Positions 45,336-53,292 of a DNA stretch of 64,000 nucleotides are shown here, piece after piece. The notes under the pieces are model-generated. The model did no database searches. It was not told the origin of the DNA and was given only the letters and a program-made list of their open reading frames with translations. The stretch comes from Verrucomicrobiaceae bacterium (GTDB lineage Bacteria; Verrucomicrobiota; Verrucomicrobiia; Verrucomicrobiales; Verrucomicrobiaceae). A program made the translations under genes and the position numbers. Position 1 is the first letter of the stretch. Each line of letters opens with the position of its first letter. Location of the stretch: NCBI GenBank assembly GCA_027487315.1, contig JAIYDW010000010.1:1-64000 (forward strand), given 5' to 3'.

Positions 45336-46034
45336 ATGGCAAACATCCACTTCATCGGCGGCGAAAAAGGCGGCGTCGGCAAATCCGTCGTCGCCCGCGT
45401 CGTCGCCCAATACTTCATCGATCACGCCCACCCCTTCCTCGGCTTCGACACCGACCGCTCCCACGGCTCCCTCCTCCGCTTCTACTCCGACTTCGCCTCC
45501 CCCGTCGTCGTCGACCGCTACGAAAGCCTCGACACCATCATCGAGTCCGCCAATGAAAACCCCGAGAAAAGCATCCTCGTCGATCTCGCCGCCCAAACCC
45601 ACGAACCCCTCGTCCGCTGGATGGACGAATCCGGTGTCCTCGAAATGACCGGCGAACTCGGCATGACCATCACCTACTGGCACGTCATGGACTCCGGCAA
45701 AGACTCCGTCGACCTCCTCAAAAAGCTCCTCGACCGCTTCGGCTCACGCGTCAATTTCGTCATCGTCCTCAACCAACTGCGCGGCGATAACTTCGAGATC
45801 TTCGACAAGTCCGGCGAGAAAGAACACGCCCTCAGGCTCCACGCCCGCATCGTCACCCTCCGCCGCCTGCACGAAACCGTCATCAACAAAATCGACGGTG
45901 CCAGCTCCAGCTTCTGGGCCGCCAAAAACAAAACCGACTCCACCACCCTCAACCTCGGCCTCATGGAACGCCAGCGCGTCAAAAACTGGCTCAACCACGC
46001 CTACGAACAGCTCGACAGCCTCTACCTAGTCTGA
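45336..46034 (+). CDS. Orphan ParA/MinD-like P-loop ATPase
   Basis: A 232-residue protein with the deviant Walker A motif GGEKGGVGKS (residues 8-17; signature Lys11 and Lys16) near its start, as in ParA/MinD/TraL-type proteins. GFDTDRSHGSLLRFY matches the switch region, and ILVDLAAQTHEPL the Walker B region. The C-terminal half is helical. No parB, parS-like repeat or plasmid gene is adjacent, so it is not a normal chromosome-partition pair; similar proteins occur as TraL-like ATPases in mobile elements and as stand-alone genes. A MITE-like element follows 137 bp downstream. Confidence 0.82.
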   Translation: MANIHFIGGEKGGVGKSVVARVVAQYFIDHAHPFLGFDTDRSHGSLLRFYSDFASPVVVDRYESLDTIIESANENPEKSILVDLAAQTHEPLVRWMDESGVLEMTGELGMTITYWHVMDSGKDSVDLLKKLLDRFGSRVNFVIVLNQLRGDNFEIFDKSGEKEHALRLHARIVTLRRLHETVINKIDGASSSFWAAKNKTDSTTLNLGLMERQRVKNWLNHAYEQLDSLYLV

Positions 46035-46170
46035 CCGATTCATCAAAGGCAATCACGAGACACCGCGAAAACCCGTGGTGGTTAGGCGGGCAGCGTTTTG
46101 AAAGACGGAGTGCACGGTCTGATACTCGACGACTTTCAAACCAGGCTCAATGCCTCACCATTCGCAACTC

Positions 46171-46338
46171 TAGAGCATTTTAAGAAAAGAGGTGGCCATT
46201 GATTTCGGAGCGCCGGAGGTGGAGATGGGTCGTGGGCACCGCAAGGGCGTATGAGTAAATACCTCCCAAGCTGACGACGGCCCAGATCCGCCTCCACCGC
46301 CCCAAAGGGGCGGCTACAGTTTTTCTTAAACTGCTCTA
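46171..46338. repeat. MITE-like element, copy 2
   Basis: A 168-bp element whose ends, TAGAGCATTTTAAGAAAA (46171-46188) and TTTTCTTAAACTGCTCTA (46321-46338), are inverted repeats matching at 17 of 18 positions. It is the same sequence family and orientation as 16919-17085, about 29 kb away, with clear but incomplete identity. A perfect hairpin CCGCCCC-AAA-GGGGCGG sits inside near the right end. The right end overlaps the amt stop codon: CTA at 46336-46338 reads TAG on the minus strand. No reading frame is present. Confidence 0.78.
46297..46326 (+). terminator. Possible terminator hairpin inside the MITE-like element
   Basis: A 7-bp GC-only stem (46297-46303 with 46307-46313, AAA loop) is followed, after CTACAG, by a run of five T residues at 46320-46324. 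For the plus-strand ParA-like gene this could act as an intrinsic terminator, although the six-base gap before the T run weakens it. Copy 1 has the same hairpin with one mismatch. Confidence 0.3.
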
Positions 46339-47658
46339 ACTATTGTAGGCAGACTCGCCATGCTCAGCGAGATCCAACCCCTCGCTTTCGGCACCTTCAG
46401 ACACTCGTAAGCCAATCGTCTTATCGAGACCCCATAGGACAACAAAACTGACCCCACCTGAAAGCAACGACGTGTACAGAATCGCCAGCGCCTGGGTCTT
46501 CAATTGGCTTGCCATCTCAAAGTCTCCCAACCCTCCCGCAAAAGACTTCGTTCCCAAAACAGCCAAAAGCAACGTCCCCACGATCCCACCGATGCCGTGG
46601 ACCCCAAAGACGTCTAGCGCATCATCATAGTGAAACCGACGTTTCAGCTTCGCACAAGCATACCAACACAGCACCGCAGACACTGAGCCAATGATCAATG
46701 CCCCCATTGGGCCCACCAGACCAGATGCCGGCGTGATCGCAGCGAGACCCGCAATCGAACCCGTCGCAATTCCCAGCACACTCGGCTTCCCATTCTTCAC
46801 CCATTCGATCATCATCCAAACGACCGACGCCGCACTGGCAGACAGATGAGTGACCGTGATCGTCATCGCAGCCGCACCATTGGCCGCTAATTGACTGCCC
46901 CCATTGAATCCGAACCAACCCACCCATAGCATGGCCGCGCCGACGAGCGTTAGCACCAGGTTGTGTGGCAAAAACGCAATCGACGGAAATCCCCTCCTCG
47001 GCCCAACCATCACGCAGGCCACCAGCGCCGCCACACCCGCCGTGACGTGCACCACAATGCCCCCCGCCAGATCCTTCACACCACTCAGCCCCATAAACTC
47101 CCCTGCGCGATGCCAAACACCGTAACAGCAGGGCGCATACACCAGCAAACCCCACAACACACTGAAGATCAAAATCACGCTGAACTTCATCCGCTCTGCA
47201 AAGGCACCAATGAATAACCCGGGTGTGATCATGAAAAACATCATCTGATACACAAAGTGCAAAACCTTCGGAATCTGCGGGCAGTCGGCGCGCACTGACT
47301 CAATCGTCAGCCCACTCATAAAAACCTCCCCCAATCCTCCAATAAACGCATTCCCATCCGAAAAACTCAGGGAGTAACCACAAACCAGCCACAAAACACT
47401 CATGACACAGGTCAAAGCGAAGCACTGCATGAACAACGACAGCACATTCCGTGCACCAACTAGACCTGCGTAAAACAATGCCAACCCGGGTATCATCATA
47501 AAAAGCACCAGCGCCGTCGACACCAGAAGCCAGGCCGTATCGCCCGAATTGACAGCGATGGTCGACCCATCAGCGGCACCGGCAGGGGTTGCGAATAGAC
47601 ATAATAAAACACCAGCGAGCAGCATGGAGAGCCGCCCGCAACAAAGGTTACGGATCAT
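46336..47658 (-). CDS. amt: Ammonium transporter
   Basis: A 440-residue Amt/MEP/Rh channel with a signal peptide (MLLAGVLLCLFATPAGAADG) and eleven or so membrane spans. Visible motifs are LALFYAGLVGARNVLSLFMQ (TM2), AGGIVVHVTAGVAALVACVM, LGWFGFNGGS-type sequence (MLWVGWFGFNGGSQLAANG) and the late ALDVFGVHGIGGIVGTLLLAV with the paired pore His. It imports ammonium in nitrogen limitation. No glnK is adjacent, unlike the usual glnK-amt pair. The stop codon is supplied by the end of the MITE-like element, so the last residues may have been altered. The ATG at 47658 is preceded by a 15-bp tandem repeat. Confidence 0.94.
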   Translation of the reverse strand: MIRNLCCGRLSMLLAGVLLCLFATPAGAADGSTIAVNSGDTAWLLVSTALVLFMMIPGLALFYAGLVGARNVLSLFMQCFALTCVMSVLWLVCGYSLSFSDGNAFIGGLGEVFMSGLTIESVRADCPQIPKVLHFVYQMMFFMITPGLFIGAFAERMKFSVILIFSVLWGLLVYAPCCYGVWHRAGEFMGLSGVKDLAGGIVVHVTAGVAALVACVMVGPRRGFPSIAFLPHNLVLTLVGAAMLWVGWFGFNGGSQLAANGAAAMTITVTHLSASAASVVWMMIEWVKNGKPSVLGIATGSIAGLAAITPASGLVGPMGALIIGSVSAVLCWYACAKLKRRFHYDDALDVFGVHGIGGIVGTLLLAVLGTKSFAGGLGDFEMASQLKTQALAILYTSLLSGGVSFVVLWGLDKTIGLRVSEGAESEGLDLAEHGESAYNS

Positions 47659-47660
47659 GG

Positions 47661-47702
47661 TTGGTTGAACTGAGCTTGGTTGAACTGAGGTTGGTTGGAA
47701 CG
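47661..47702. repeat. 15-bp tandem repeat at the amt start
   Basis: TTGGTTGAACTGAGC (47661-47675) and TTGGTTGAACTGAGG (47676-47690) differ in one base and are followed by a degenerate third unit (47691-47702). The array ends 2 bp from the amt ATG, so it lies in the leader of the mRNA. Unit number could change by slippage and alter the spacing of the start. It has no known name. Confidence 0.65.
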
Positions 47703-48040
47703 GCCGTGAACGACTTGTTAGAAACTCACGTCCACCACCAGCAAAGCAAATCACGGACAAATGCCAAGTCAAAACCACCACTGACCAACCACTACTATCG
47801 AAACTCCGACAGGACCTCTTCCACGCATCCATTCAGGATACCTCACGCCAACCCACCACTCCTCGCCGACGGCCGGACCGGTTCTCGAATCGATTCTCCA
47901 TATTGAACCGGCAAGCGCAGCCGCCTCAGTGGCAAGGAAGTGCGCAACCCGCCTTCAGAACGATAACAGGCCATAGGCTGACGCAGCCAATAAGGCCAGC
48001 TCCACCGCAGGGCAATGTGACAAGAATTTCGAGGACCGGT
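47703..48040. other. amt upstream region without a recognised gene
   Basis: This 338-bp stretch holds no convincing reading frame. A 7-bp inverted repeat, CCGGTTC (47878-47884) and GAACCGG (47905-47911), is the only regular element; I found no clear sigma-54 site for amt. The promoter of amt presumably lies here. Confidence 0.4.
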
Positions 48041-48142
48041 CTAATCCCGCTTGGCCTTCTTCTCTGCCTTCGCCAACTTCTTCTCCTTGGGAGTCTTCAA
48101 GGGAGCCTTTTTCGTCTCTTTCTTAGCGTCTTTGGATTTCAT
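48041..48142 (-). CDS. 33-residue lysine-rich small protein
   Basis: An ATG at 48142 opens a 33-codon frame with regular codon usage, ending with TAG at 48041-48043. The product, beginning MKSKDAKKETKKAPLKTPKE and ending with further Lys/Ala/Glu residues, is strongly basic and lysine-rich and should form a charged helix or stay disordered. It lies between amt and the convergent-side beta-barrel gene on the minus strand. Similar short basic peptides occur in bacteria as nucleic-acid-associated or ribosome-linked proteins, but this is inference; a chance ORF in lysine-rich context is possible. Confidence 0.5.
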   Translation of the reverse strand: MKSKDAKKETKKAPLKTPKEKKLAKAEKKAKRD

Positions 48143-48264
48143 AGCAACCCACCATGATACCCCTTGCCCATCAAATCAAGCCACCACTGCTCCCCATTCT
48201 GAACTCTCGCATCTCTCCAACTCCTCCCTTGTCATCCAAGCCAAAACGCTGAATCCTAGAAAAA

Positions 48265-49635
48265 ATGCGTTCTCCCGTCTCCTCCCAGCCCAAAACCCAC
48301 AGGTTAACGCTCCTAGTCTCCCTCCTCGGTTACAGCCTCTTGTCGGCTCAAGAACCCACCATCGCACAAGCCGCCTTGGCCGCGCCGGAGCTTGATGCCA
48401 CCAACTCAGCCCTCTTCTCGCCCTGGTTAAACGCACCACTGGTGGGCGGTAACTGGGAATCAGATCGCGGCATGAACCAAGGCAACTTCTACCTCGTCCA
48501 ACCTCTTTGGGCACCGCTGCTTGAAGATACAGCAAACTCCGGCTCGCTGGTCTTTGCGCAACCGGAAGTGACATGGTCAGAGGGTGATCGCTGGTTCGCC
48601 TCCATCGGTCTCGGGTTCCGCCACCTGTTCGCCCCGCCAAAAGAAGAACATGCCGGCAAGTTCCTGAGCTGGCTCTTGCAAGACGGCTGGTTCTTCGGCG
48701 CCAACGTCTTCGGTGACATGGGCAATTCCACTCGCGGCTTCGAATACCACCAACTCGGCACCGGTCTCGAACTCGGCAGCCGCTGGCTCACCTTTCGTGC
48801 CAACCATTACTGGCCGCTTGATGACCGAAATCAATATGCCTCCTTCACCAGATCGGAGGTGATCAGTCGTTCCAGAACCTCATCGGAAGGCTACACTTAC
48901 ACCGTTAGCCCGATTCCAAATCGCACGGACATCTCCGATGTGAATGTCTATTGGAACCAATCCTACCGTGCCCGCACGACCACACGCCACACCACCACCA
49001 ACTTCTTCGAAGCTCCCCAAAAAGGTTGGGATGCCGAAGCCATGGCCCTCGTGCCCGGCCTGGATCGCCATCTGGACCTGCGATTGCTGGCAGGCCTCTA
49101 CGACTACGGACAGGATCTCCTCGGAGCCCGTTTTGGCCTCGAACTGCGTCCGATACCTGCCCTGGTCTTAAGCGCCACCTGGTTTGAAGACGCCGGCCCC
49201 ACAAGCGACCACTGGCTGGCAGGAGTCGGTTTCCAAATCCCGCTCGGTGCGGCGCCAAAAACGCAATTGACACCCCGCAGCCGCACCCTAAAAGAGCGCC
49301 TGCTCGAGCCGGTCGCAAGGCAAAACCAAATCCAACTGGGAGATGAAGAGGAGACGAGCAGCGATATCAGAGAACGCCAACTCGCGAAAAACAAAGTATC
49401 AAGCTTCTACGGCCAAGTATGGGCTCAAGCAATCAATGGAAAAACCTTCAGTCCAGGAACACAAATCTACGGAACCCGCGCCGATGGGACTCATGTCGTT
49501 CTGGAGGTTCAAAATGACGGTTCACTAAAAGAAGCAACCATACTGCGGCTCAAGATCGTTCCCGAACCCAGCCGCACCCTGCTCCTAGCCCTTGGCATCC
49601 TCAGCCTCATCCTCCTCCGCCGCCGTTCGTCCTGA
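48265..49635 (+). CDS. Inverse-autotransporter-like beta-barrel protein with PEP-CTERM tail
   Basis: A 456-residue exported protein. A signal sequence (LTLLVSLLGYSLLSAQE) leads to a beta-barrel-like region of about 55-330 with the amphipathic patterns FFGANVFGDMGNSTRGFEYH, FRANHYWPLDDRNQYASF and LRLLAGLYDYGQDLLGARFG, which resemble inverse autotransporter (intimin-type) barrels. A spacer with a small strand-rich domain follows to 425. The end is a PEP-CTERM signal: VPEPS, then a hydrophobic stretch TLLLALGILSLILL and RRR. PEP-CTERM proteins are cleaved by exosortase (not in the window). A barrel in front of such a tail is unusual. Confidence 0.68.
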   Translation: MRSPVSSQPKTHRLTLLVSLLGYSLLSAQEPTIAQAALAAPELDATNSALFSPWLNAPLVGGNWESDRGMNQGNFYLVQPLWAPLLEDTANSGSLVFAQPEVTWSEGDRWFASIGLGFRHLFAPPKEEHAGKFLSWLLQDGWFFGANVFGDMGNSTRGFEYHQLGTGLELGSRWLTFRANHYWPLDDRNQYASFTRSEVISRSRTSSEGYTYTVSPIPNRTDISDVNVYWNQSYRARTTTRHTTTNFFEAPQKGWDAEAMALVPGLDRHLDLRLLAGLYDYGQDLLGARFGLELRPIPALVLSATWFEDAGPTSDHWLAGVGFQIPLGAAPKTQLTPRSRTLKERLLEPVARQNQIQLGDEEETSSDIRERQLAKNKVSSFYGQVWAQAINGKTFSPGTQIYGTRADGTHVVLEVQNDGSLKEATILRLKIVPEPSRTLLLALGILSLILLRRRSS

Positions 49636-49733
49636 TCACCCACGGCACGCAGTGCCATCCGCCCCCCGTCAGCCTCCTCCCGCGCAGCCATCACCCCCGA
49701 TAACCAAGTCCCCACCCCATCACCCGCGCGCCC

Positions 49734-50576
49734 TCACTTCTTCACCGAAGCCGCCCGAAACTGCACATACCCGCTCCGAACCGCCAGATACGGATCAATC
49801 GCATCTCGCTTCGTCTCATCATAAAGCGCCAATTGGCCAGGCAACGCCCGCAAGGTGTTCACTGATGGAGGGATCGCCGTCCAGTCATGACTACCCGACC
49901 AGAACACCCCCCAGTTCACCGGATTCATCGCATAGTCGCCAATCAAACCCACCCCGTCCCGCAGACTGCTCGGCCCCATAAACGGAATGACCAAATAGAA
50001 CCCATGCCCCATGCCCCAATTCGCAAAAGTCTTGCCCGTGTCCTCATCCGGCAACTCCGCCAACTTGGGAAACTTGTCCGAAACACGAATCAATCCACCA
50101 ATCCCACCCACCGTGTTCAGCAAAAACTTCTCCGTGTGCAACCCCATCCGCATGAACTTCCCCTGCAACAAACTGTTCCCCAACCGCACCGGATACTTCG
50201 CATTCTCAAACGCATTGAAGATGCCATTCCTCAACCGCTTGGGAATCACCTTCTCGTAACCCTTCGAGATCGGCCGAAACACGATCAAATACATCTTATC
50301 GTTGCACCAAAACGACACCCGATTCATCCGCTCCAAAGGATCCGCCACATCCACGACCGCATACTCATCCAAATCATCCTCAATCGGCGCCTCCGCCTTC
50401 ACCTCGGCCTTCTTCTCAGCCTTCACCACCACCTTCTCTTCCTTCACCGCCGCCTTCTCCCCCGCTCGACTCAACTCCACCCCGGCCTTCTTGCTCTTCC
50501 CCGCGGACGCACACTGCGTCATCAACGGGCACACCAGCGCCAGCACCAAACTCAAAATCAATCGATCCTTCTTCAT
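49734..50576 (-). CDS. mlaA: MlaA (VacJ) outer-membrane lipoprotein
   Basis: A 280-residue lipoprotein with lipobox (LMTQC) that removes phospholipid from the outer leaflet and passes it to MlaC. The conserved start DPLERMNRVSFWCNDKMYLI, the RLRNGIFNAFENAKYPVRLG core, GIGGLIRVSDKFPKLAELPD and the GPSSLRDGVGLIGDYAMNPV ridge are recognised. It has an additional N-terminal Lys/Glu-rich linker (residues 27-70) absent from E. coli MlaA. It overlaps mlaC by 4 bp and is the last gene of the mla operon. Confidence 0.92.
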   Translation of the reverse strand: MKKDRLILSLVLALVCPLMTQCASAGKSKKAGVELSRAGEKAAVKEEKVVVKAEKKAEVKAEAPIEDDLDEYAVVDVADPLERMNRVSFWCNDKMYLIVFRPISKGYEKVIPKRLRNGIFNAFENAKYPVRLGNSLLQGKFMRMGLHTEKFLLNTVGGIGGLIRVSDKFPKLAELPDEDTGKTFANWGMGHGFYLVIPFMGPSSLRDGVGLIGDYAMNPVNWGVFWSGSHDWTAIPPSVNTLRALPGQLALYDETKRDAIDPYLAVRSGYVQFRAASVKK

Positions 50577-51157
50577 TCAGAACGCGCGGCTGATTTTTCA
50601 AGAGCTGCCAGCACCGCCGACACCCCGCCCTTTTTGAACACCGGATCAAACTGACTCCTGTAATTCGCCACCATGCTCACCCCCTCGATCACCACATCCG
50701 TTGTGTGCCACCCCTCCGCCTCTTCCATCCGGTAAACCACACTGTACCGACTCCCCTGGTAAATGGTAAAGGTCGAAACGTCCACCCGCCCCGCTGCCGC
50801 CTCCGCCGCTGATTGATACTTCACCTCCGGCATCTGCCCAATCGTGAACCGACTTCCATAAGACCGAATGATCAATTTCGTAAACAAACCAATCGCCTGC
50901 TTCTGCTGAGCCGCGTCAAACTCCCGCCAACCCGGCCCGATCGCCCGCCTCGTCATCACATCAAAGCTGATGTGCTTCTCCAAAACCGGCCCGATCTGCT
51001 TCATCAAAGTTGGCTTGTCAGTCGCCCGGCCCGCCAGCGCCAACACCTCCCCCACCGCAGCCTTCAGTCGGGTCTGCGCCGATTCCAGCGAACTGGCTCC
51101 AAAAGTCACTCCGGCGGTGGTCAATGCTGCGAATGTTAAAATCAATCGGCGTTTCAT
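50573..51157 (-). CDS. mlaC: MlaC periplasmic phospholipid-binding protein
   Basis: A 194-residue protein with a signal peptide (LILTFAALTTAGVTFGASS), matching MlaC/Ttg2D. The conserved FDVMTRRAIGPGWREFDAAQ segment and the FTIYQGSRYSVVYRMEEAEGWHTTDVVIEG segment of alternating strands lie in the expected places. It ferries phospholipid across the periplasm between MlaA and the inner-membrane complex. It overlaps mlaD and mlaA by 4 bp each. Confidence 0.9.
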   Translation of the reverse strand: MKRRLILTFAALTTAGVTFGASSLESAQTRLKAAVGEVLALAGRATDKPTLMKQIGPVLEKHISFDVMTRRAIGPGWREFDAAQQKQAIGLFTKLIIRSYGSRFTIGQMPEVKYQSAAEAAAGRVDVSTFTIYQGSRYSVVYRMEEAEGWHTTDVVIEGVSMVANYRSQFDPVFKKGGVSAVLAALEKSAARSE

Positions 51158-51636
51158 GGCACTGGGGCAGGCTCCTTCGTTTCGTCTTTCTCCAAACTTC
51201 CGAATGCCATCTTGCCAATCAATCCCTCAAGATCAACCGACGATTCAGTTAACGTAATGCGATCCCCCGCCGCCAAATAAGTCTCATCCGCCCCAGGCGA
51301 TAACAAAATGTATTTGTCCCCGATCAAACCCGTCGTCTTGATCGAAGCCATCGAATCCGTCGGCAACTTCAAACCCGCAAGCACGCTCACCGTTACAATC
51401 GCACTGTAGTCCTTCGGATCGACCCGAATCGCCTCCACCCGTCCCACCGGCACCCCCGCCACATGCACGCTCCCACCCACATTCAACCCGCTCGCACTCG
51501 AAAATCGCACCTCCACCCGGTAACTGTCACTCCCCAAAAGCGACCCCGCCCCCAGCTTCACGGTCAAGTACAGCACCGCCGCCAGCCCCAGCAAAACAAA
51601 GCCTCCAACGAGATATTCCAACTGCTTTTGCTTCAT
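51154..51636 (-). CDS. mlaD: MlaD (MCE-domain) inner-membrane component
   Basis: A 160-residue protein with one N-terminal TM (LEYLVGGFVLLGLAAVLYLT) and an MCE domain at about residues 38-115 (YRVEVRFSSASGLNVGGSVH, GVPVGRVEAIRVDPKD, SIKTTGLIGDKYILL). It forms the ring over the MlaEF transporter that binds lipid in the Mla pathway. The small C-terminal part after residue 120 is short, as in E. coli MlaD. Start and stop overlap neighbours by 4 bp. Confidence 0.93.
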   Translation of the reverse strand: MKQKQLEYLVGGFVLLGLAAVLYLTVKLGAGSLLGSDSYRVEVRFSSASGLNVGGSVHVAGVPVGRVEAIRVDPKDYSAIVTVSVLAGLKLPTDSMASIKTTGLIGDKYILLSPGADETYLAAGDRITLTESSVDLEGLIGKMAFGSLEKDETKEPAPVP

Positions 51637-52442
51637 GTGTCTTCCGTATGAATGGTTTCACCTCTTCGAATGGATGCAAGCATCTTTGACAGTTCTTTCT
51701 CACTATCTCGAAACTGAATCACCATCGCCTCCTCAGACGCAATAAACTCGCCAGGCGATCCCTGAAAAACCATTCTTCCAGTATCAAGCAAAGCCACCCG
51801 ATCCGCCGCCACCAACGCTTCCGGCACATCATGTGTCACAATCAACGCCGTAAACCCAAACTGCCGCTGATACTTCGCTATCATCGTAAACACCGCATTC
51901 CGCCTAACCGGATCCAGCCCCGCCGTCGGCTCGTCAAAAAGCACCAACTCCGGTCGCGTCACGATCGCCCGCGCCAAAGCCAGCCGCTTCTGCATCCCTC
52001 CAGACATCTGCCCGGGATACCGATCCCAAAACGCCTCCAACTCCAACTGCTTCAGCGCCTCCAAACTCCGCTCCCTCACCTCACCGGCCTGCAAATCCAT
52101 CGTCTGCTCCAACGGCAACGCCACGTTCTCCAGCGCCGTCAGCGAATCAAACAACGCATTGCTCTGAAACAAAAAACTGCACCTCGACCTAAAGTGCTGC
52201 CTCACCCCCGCATCACCCCGCGCCAACAGTCTCCCATCAAACCAGATCTCCCCCGCATCCGGTTCAATCACATCCGCCAAACACTTCAAAAACACAGACT
52301 TTCCCGCCCCGCTTCGCCCCAGCACCGCCACCAAACTTCCCCTCGGCACAGTCAAACTCGCCCCCGCCAAGACCGACTGCTCGCCGAACCGCTTTTGCAG
52401 ACCCTCGACCTTGAGTAACAAGTCCTGTGATTCAATAGCCAT
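51633..52442 (-). CDS. mlaF: MlaF ATP-binding protein
   Basis: A 269-residue ABC ATPase driving retrograde phospholipid transport. It has Walker A VLGRSGAGKSVFLK near 37-50, the signature MSGGMQKRLALARAIV, Walker B LVLFDEPTAGLDP and the switch His in ALIVTHDVPEAL. The C-terminal tail (about 215-269) ends with a Lys/Glu-rich helix. In the operon it follows the permease by 4 bp. No mlaB (STAS) gene is present next to it, unlike the E. coli complex. Confidence 0.93.
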   Translation of the reverse strand: MAIESQDLLLKVEGLQKRFGEQSVLAGASLTVPRGSLVAVLGRSGAGKSVFLKCLADVIEPDAGEIWFDGRLLARGDAGVRQHFRSRCSFLFQSNALFDSLTALENVALPLEQTMDLQAGEVRERSLEALKQLELEAFWDRYPGQMSGGMQKRLALARAIVTRPELVLFDEPTAGLDPVRRNAVFTMIAKYQRQFGFTALIVTHDVPEALVAADRVALLDTGRMVFQGSPGEFIASEEAMVIQFRDSEKELSKMLASIRRGETIHTEDT

Positions 52443-52446
52443 CAGC

Positions 52447-53223
52447 TCAAATCAAAAACGATGTGATCACATAGTCCGCCGCCAGCACAATGATCGACGA
52501 CTGCACCACCGCTCGTGTCGTCGAAGCACTCACCCCCCGCGCTCCCGTTCCCGAACGGCATCGATGCGCATTAAACCCATGGTAGGCGCACAACGTCATC
52601 GTCAAAAACCCAAAAGTCACCGCTTTGGTCATGCACTCTCGCACATCCGCCGACTCCACCGCCCGCTCCACCGCAGACCAATAAATCCCCGGCTCCAATC
52701 CCAACAGCAGCGACCCCGAAAGACTCCCTCCCCACAGCCCCACACAGCAAAACAACGCCGTCTGCATCGGAAACACCATCAGCGCCGCGATCAATCGGGG
52801 CGCCACCAGATACGCATGACTGCTCACCCCCATCGTCTCCAGCGCCGCGATCTGCTCCGTGTTCCGCTGAATTCCCAACTCCGCCGCCAACGCCGACCCC
52901 GCCTGCCCCACCAGCATCAACGCCGCCAAAACCGGCCCCAACTCCCTCACAATGCTCAGCGATACCAGCGTCCCCAATAAACTCTCAGAACCAAACCGAT
53001 TCAGCACATAGTATCCCTGCAACCCCAGCACCAAACCCGTAAACAACCCCACAATCAAAATCACCGGCAAACACCGCGCCCCCTGCTCAAACATCGCCCG
53101 CACCACCCGCCGCCCCAACTTCCTCGACCCCACCGCCATCCGAAACGACCGCCCCACAAACAACGCCACATCCCCCAGCGACTGGACGATCTCAAGAGTA
53201 TACCTGCCAACAGCGCGAACCAT
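52447..53223 (-). CDS. mlaE: MlaE permease
   Basis: A 258-residue inner-membrane permease of the MlaE/Ttg2B family. Conserved blocks are the LGVLVSLSIVRELGPVLAALM-like segment (seen here as LVSLSIVRELGPVLAAL), AGSALAAELGIQRNTEQIAA, and MGVSSHAYLVAPRLIAALMV. Five to six hydrophobic spans are visible. The ATG at 53223 (MVRAVGRYTLEIVQSLG) matches the family start; a 15-residue longer start is possible. It leads the mlaEFDCA operon. Confidence 0.92.
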   Translation of the reverse strand: MVRAVGRYTLEIVQSLGDVALFVGRSFRMAVGSRKLGRRVVRAMFEQGARCLPVILIVGLFTGLVLGLQGYYVLNRFGSESLLGTLVSLSIVRELGPVLAALMLVGQAGSALAAELGIQRNTEQIAALETMGVSSHAYLVAPRLIAALMVFPMQTALFCCVGLWGGSLSGSLLLGLEPGIYWSAVERAVESADVRECMTKAVTFGFLTMTLCAYHGFNAHRCRSGTGARGVSASTTRAVVQSSIIVLAADYVITSFLI

Positions 53224-53292
53224 GAATGCCACTCTGCTTTCGCCCAAAAACCCCTGTTTGCAATCCAAAAGCAGACACCACGCTTCGACACC

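Noticed and set aside
47878..47911. 7-bp inverted repeat upstream of amt as an NtrC or sigma-54 site
   Set aside because: The sequence does not fit the sigma-54 GG/GC spacing and the arms are short; likely chance.
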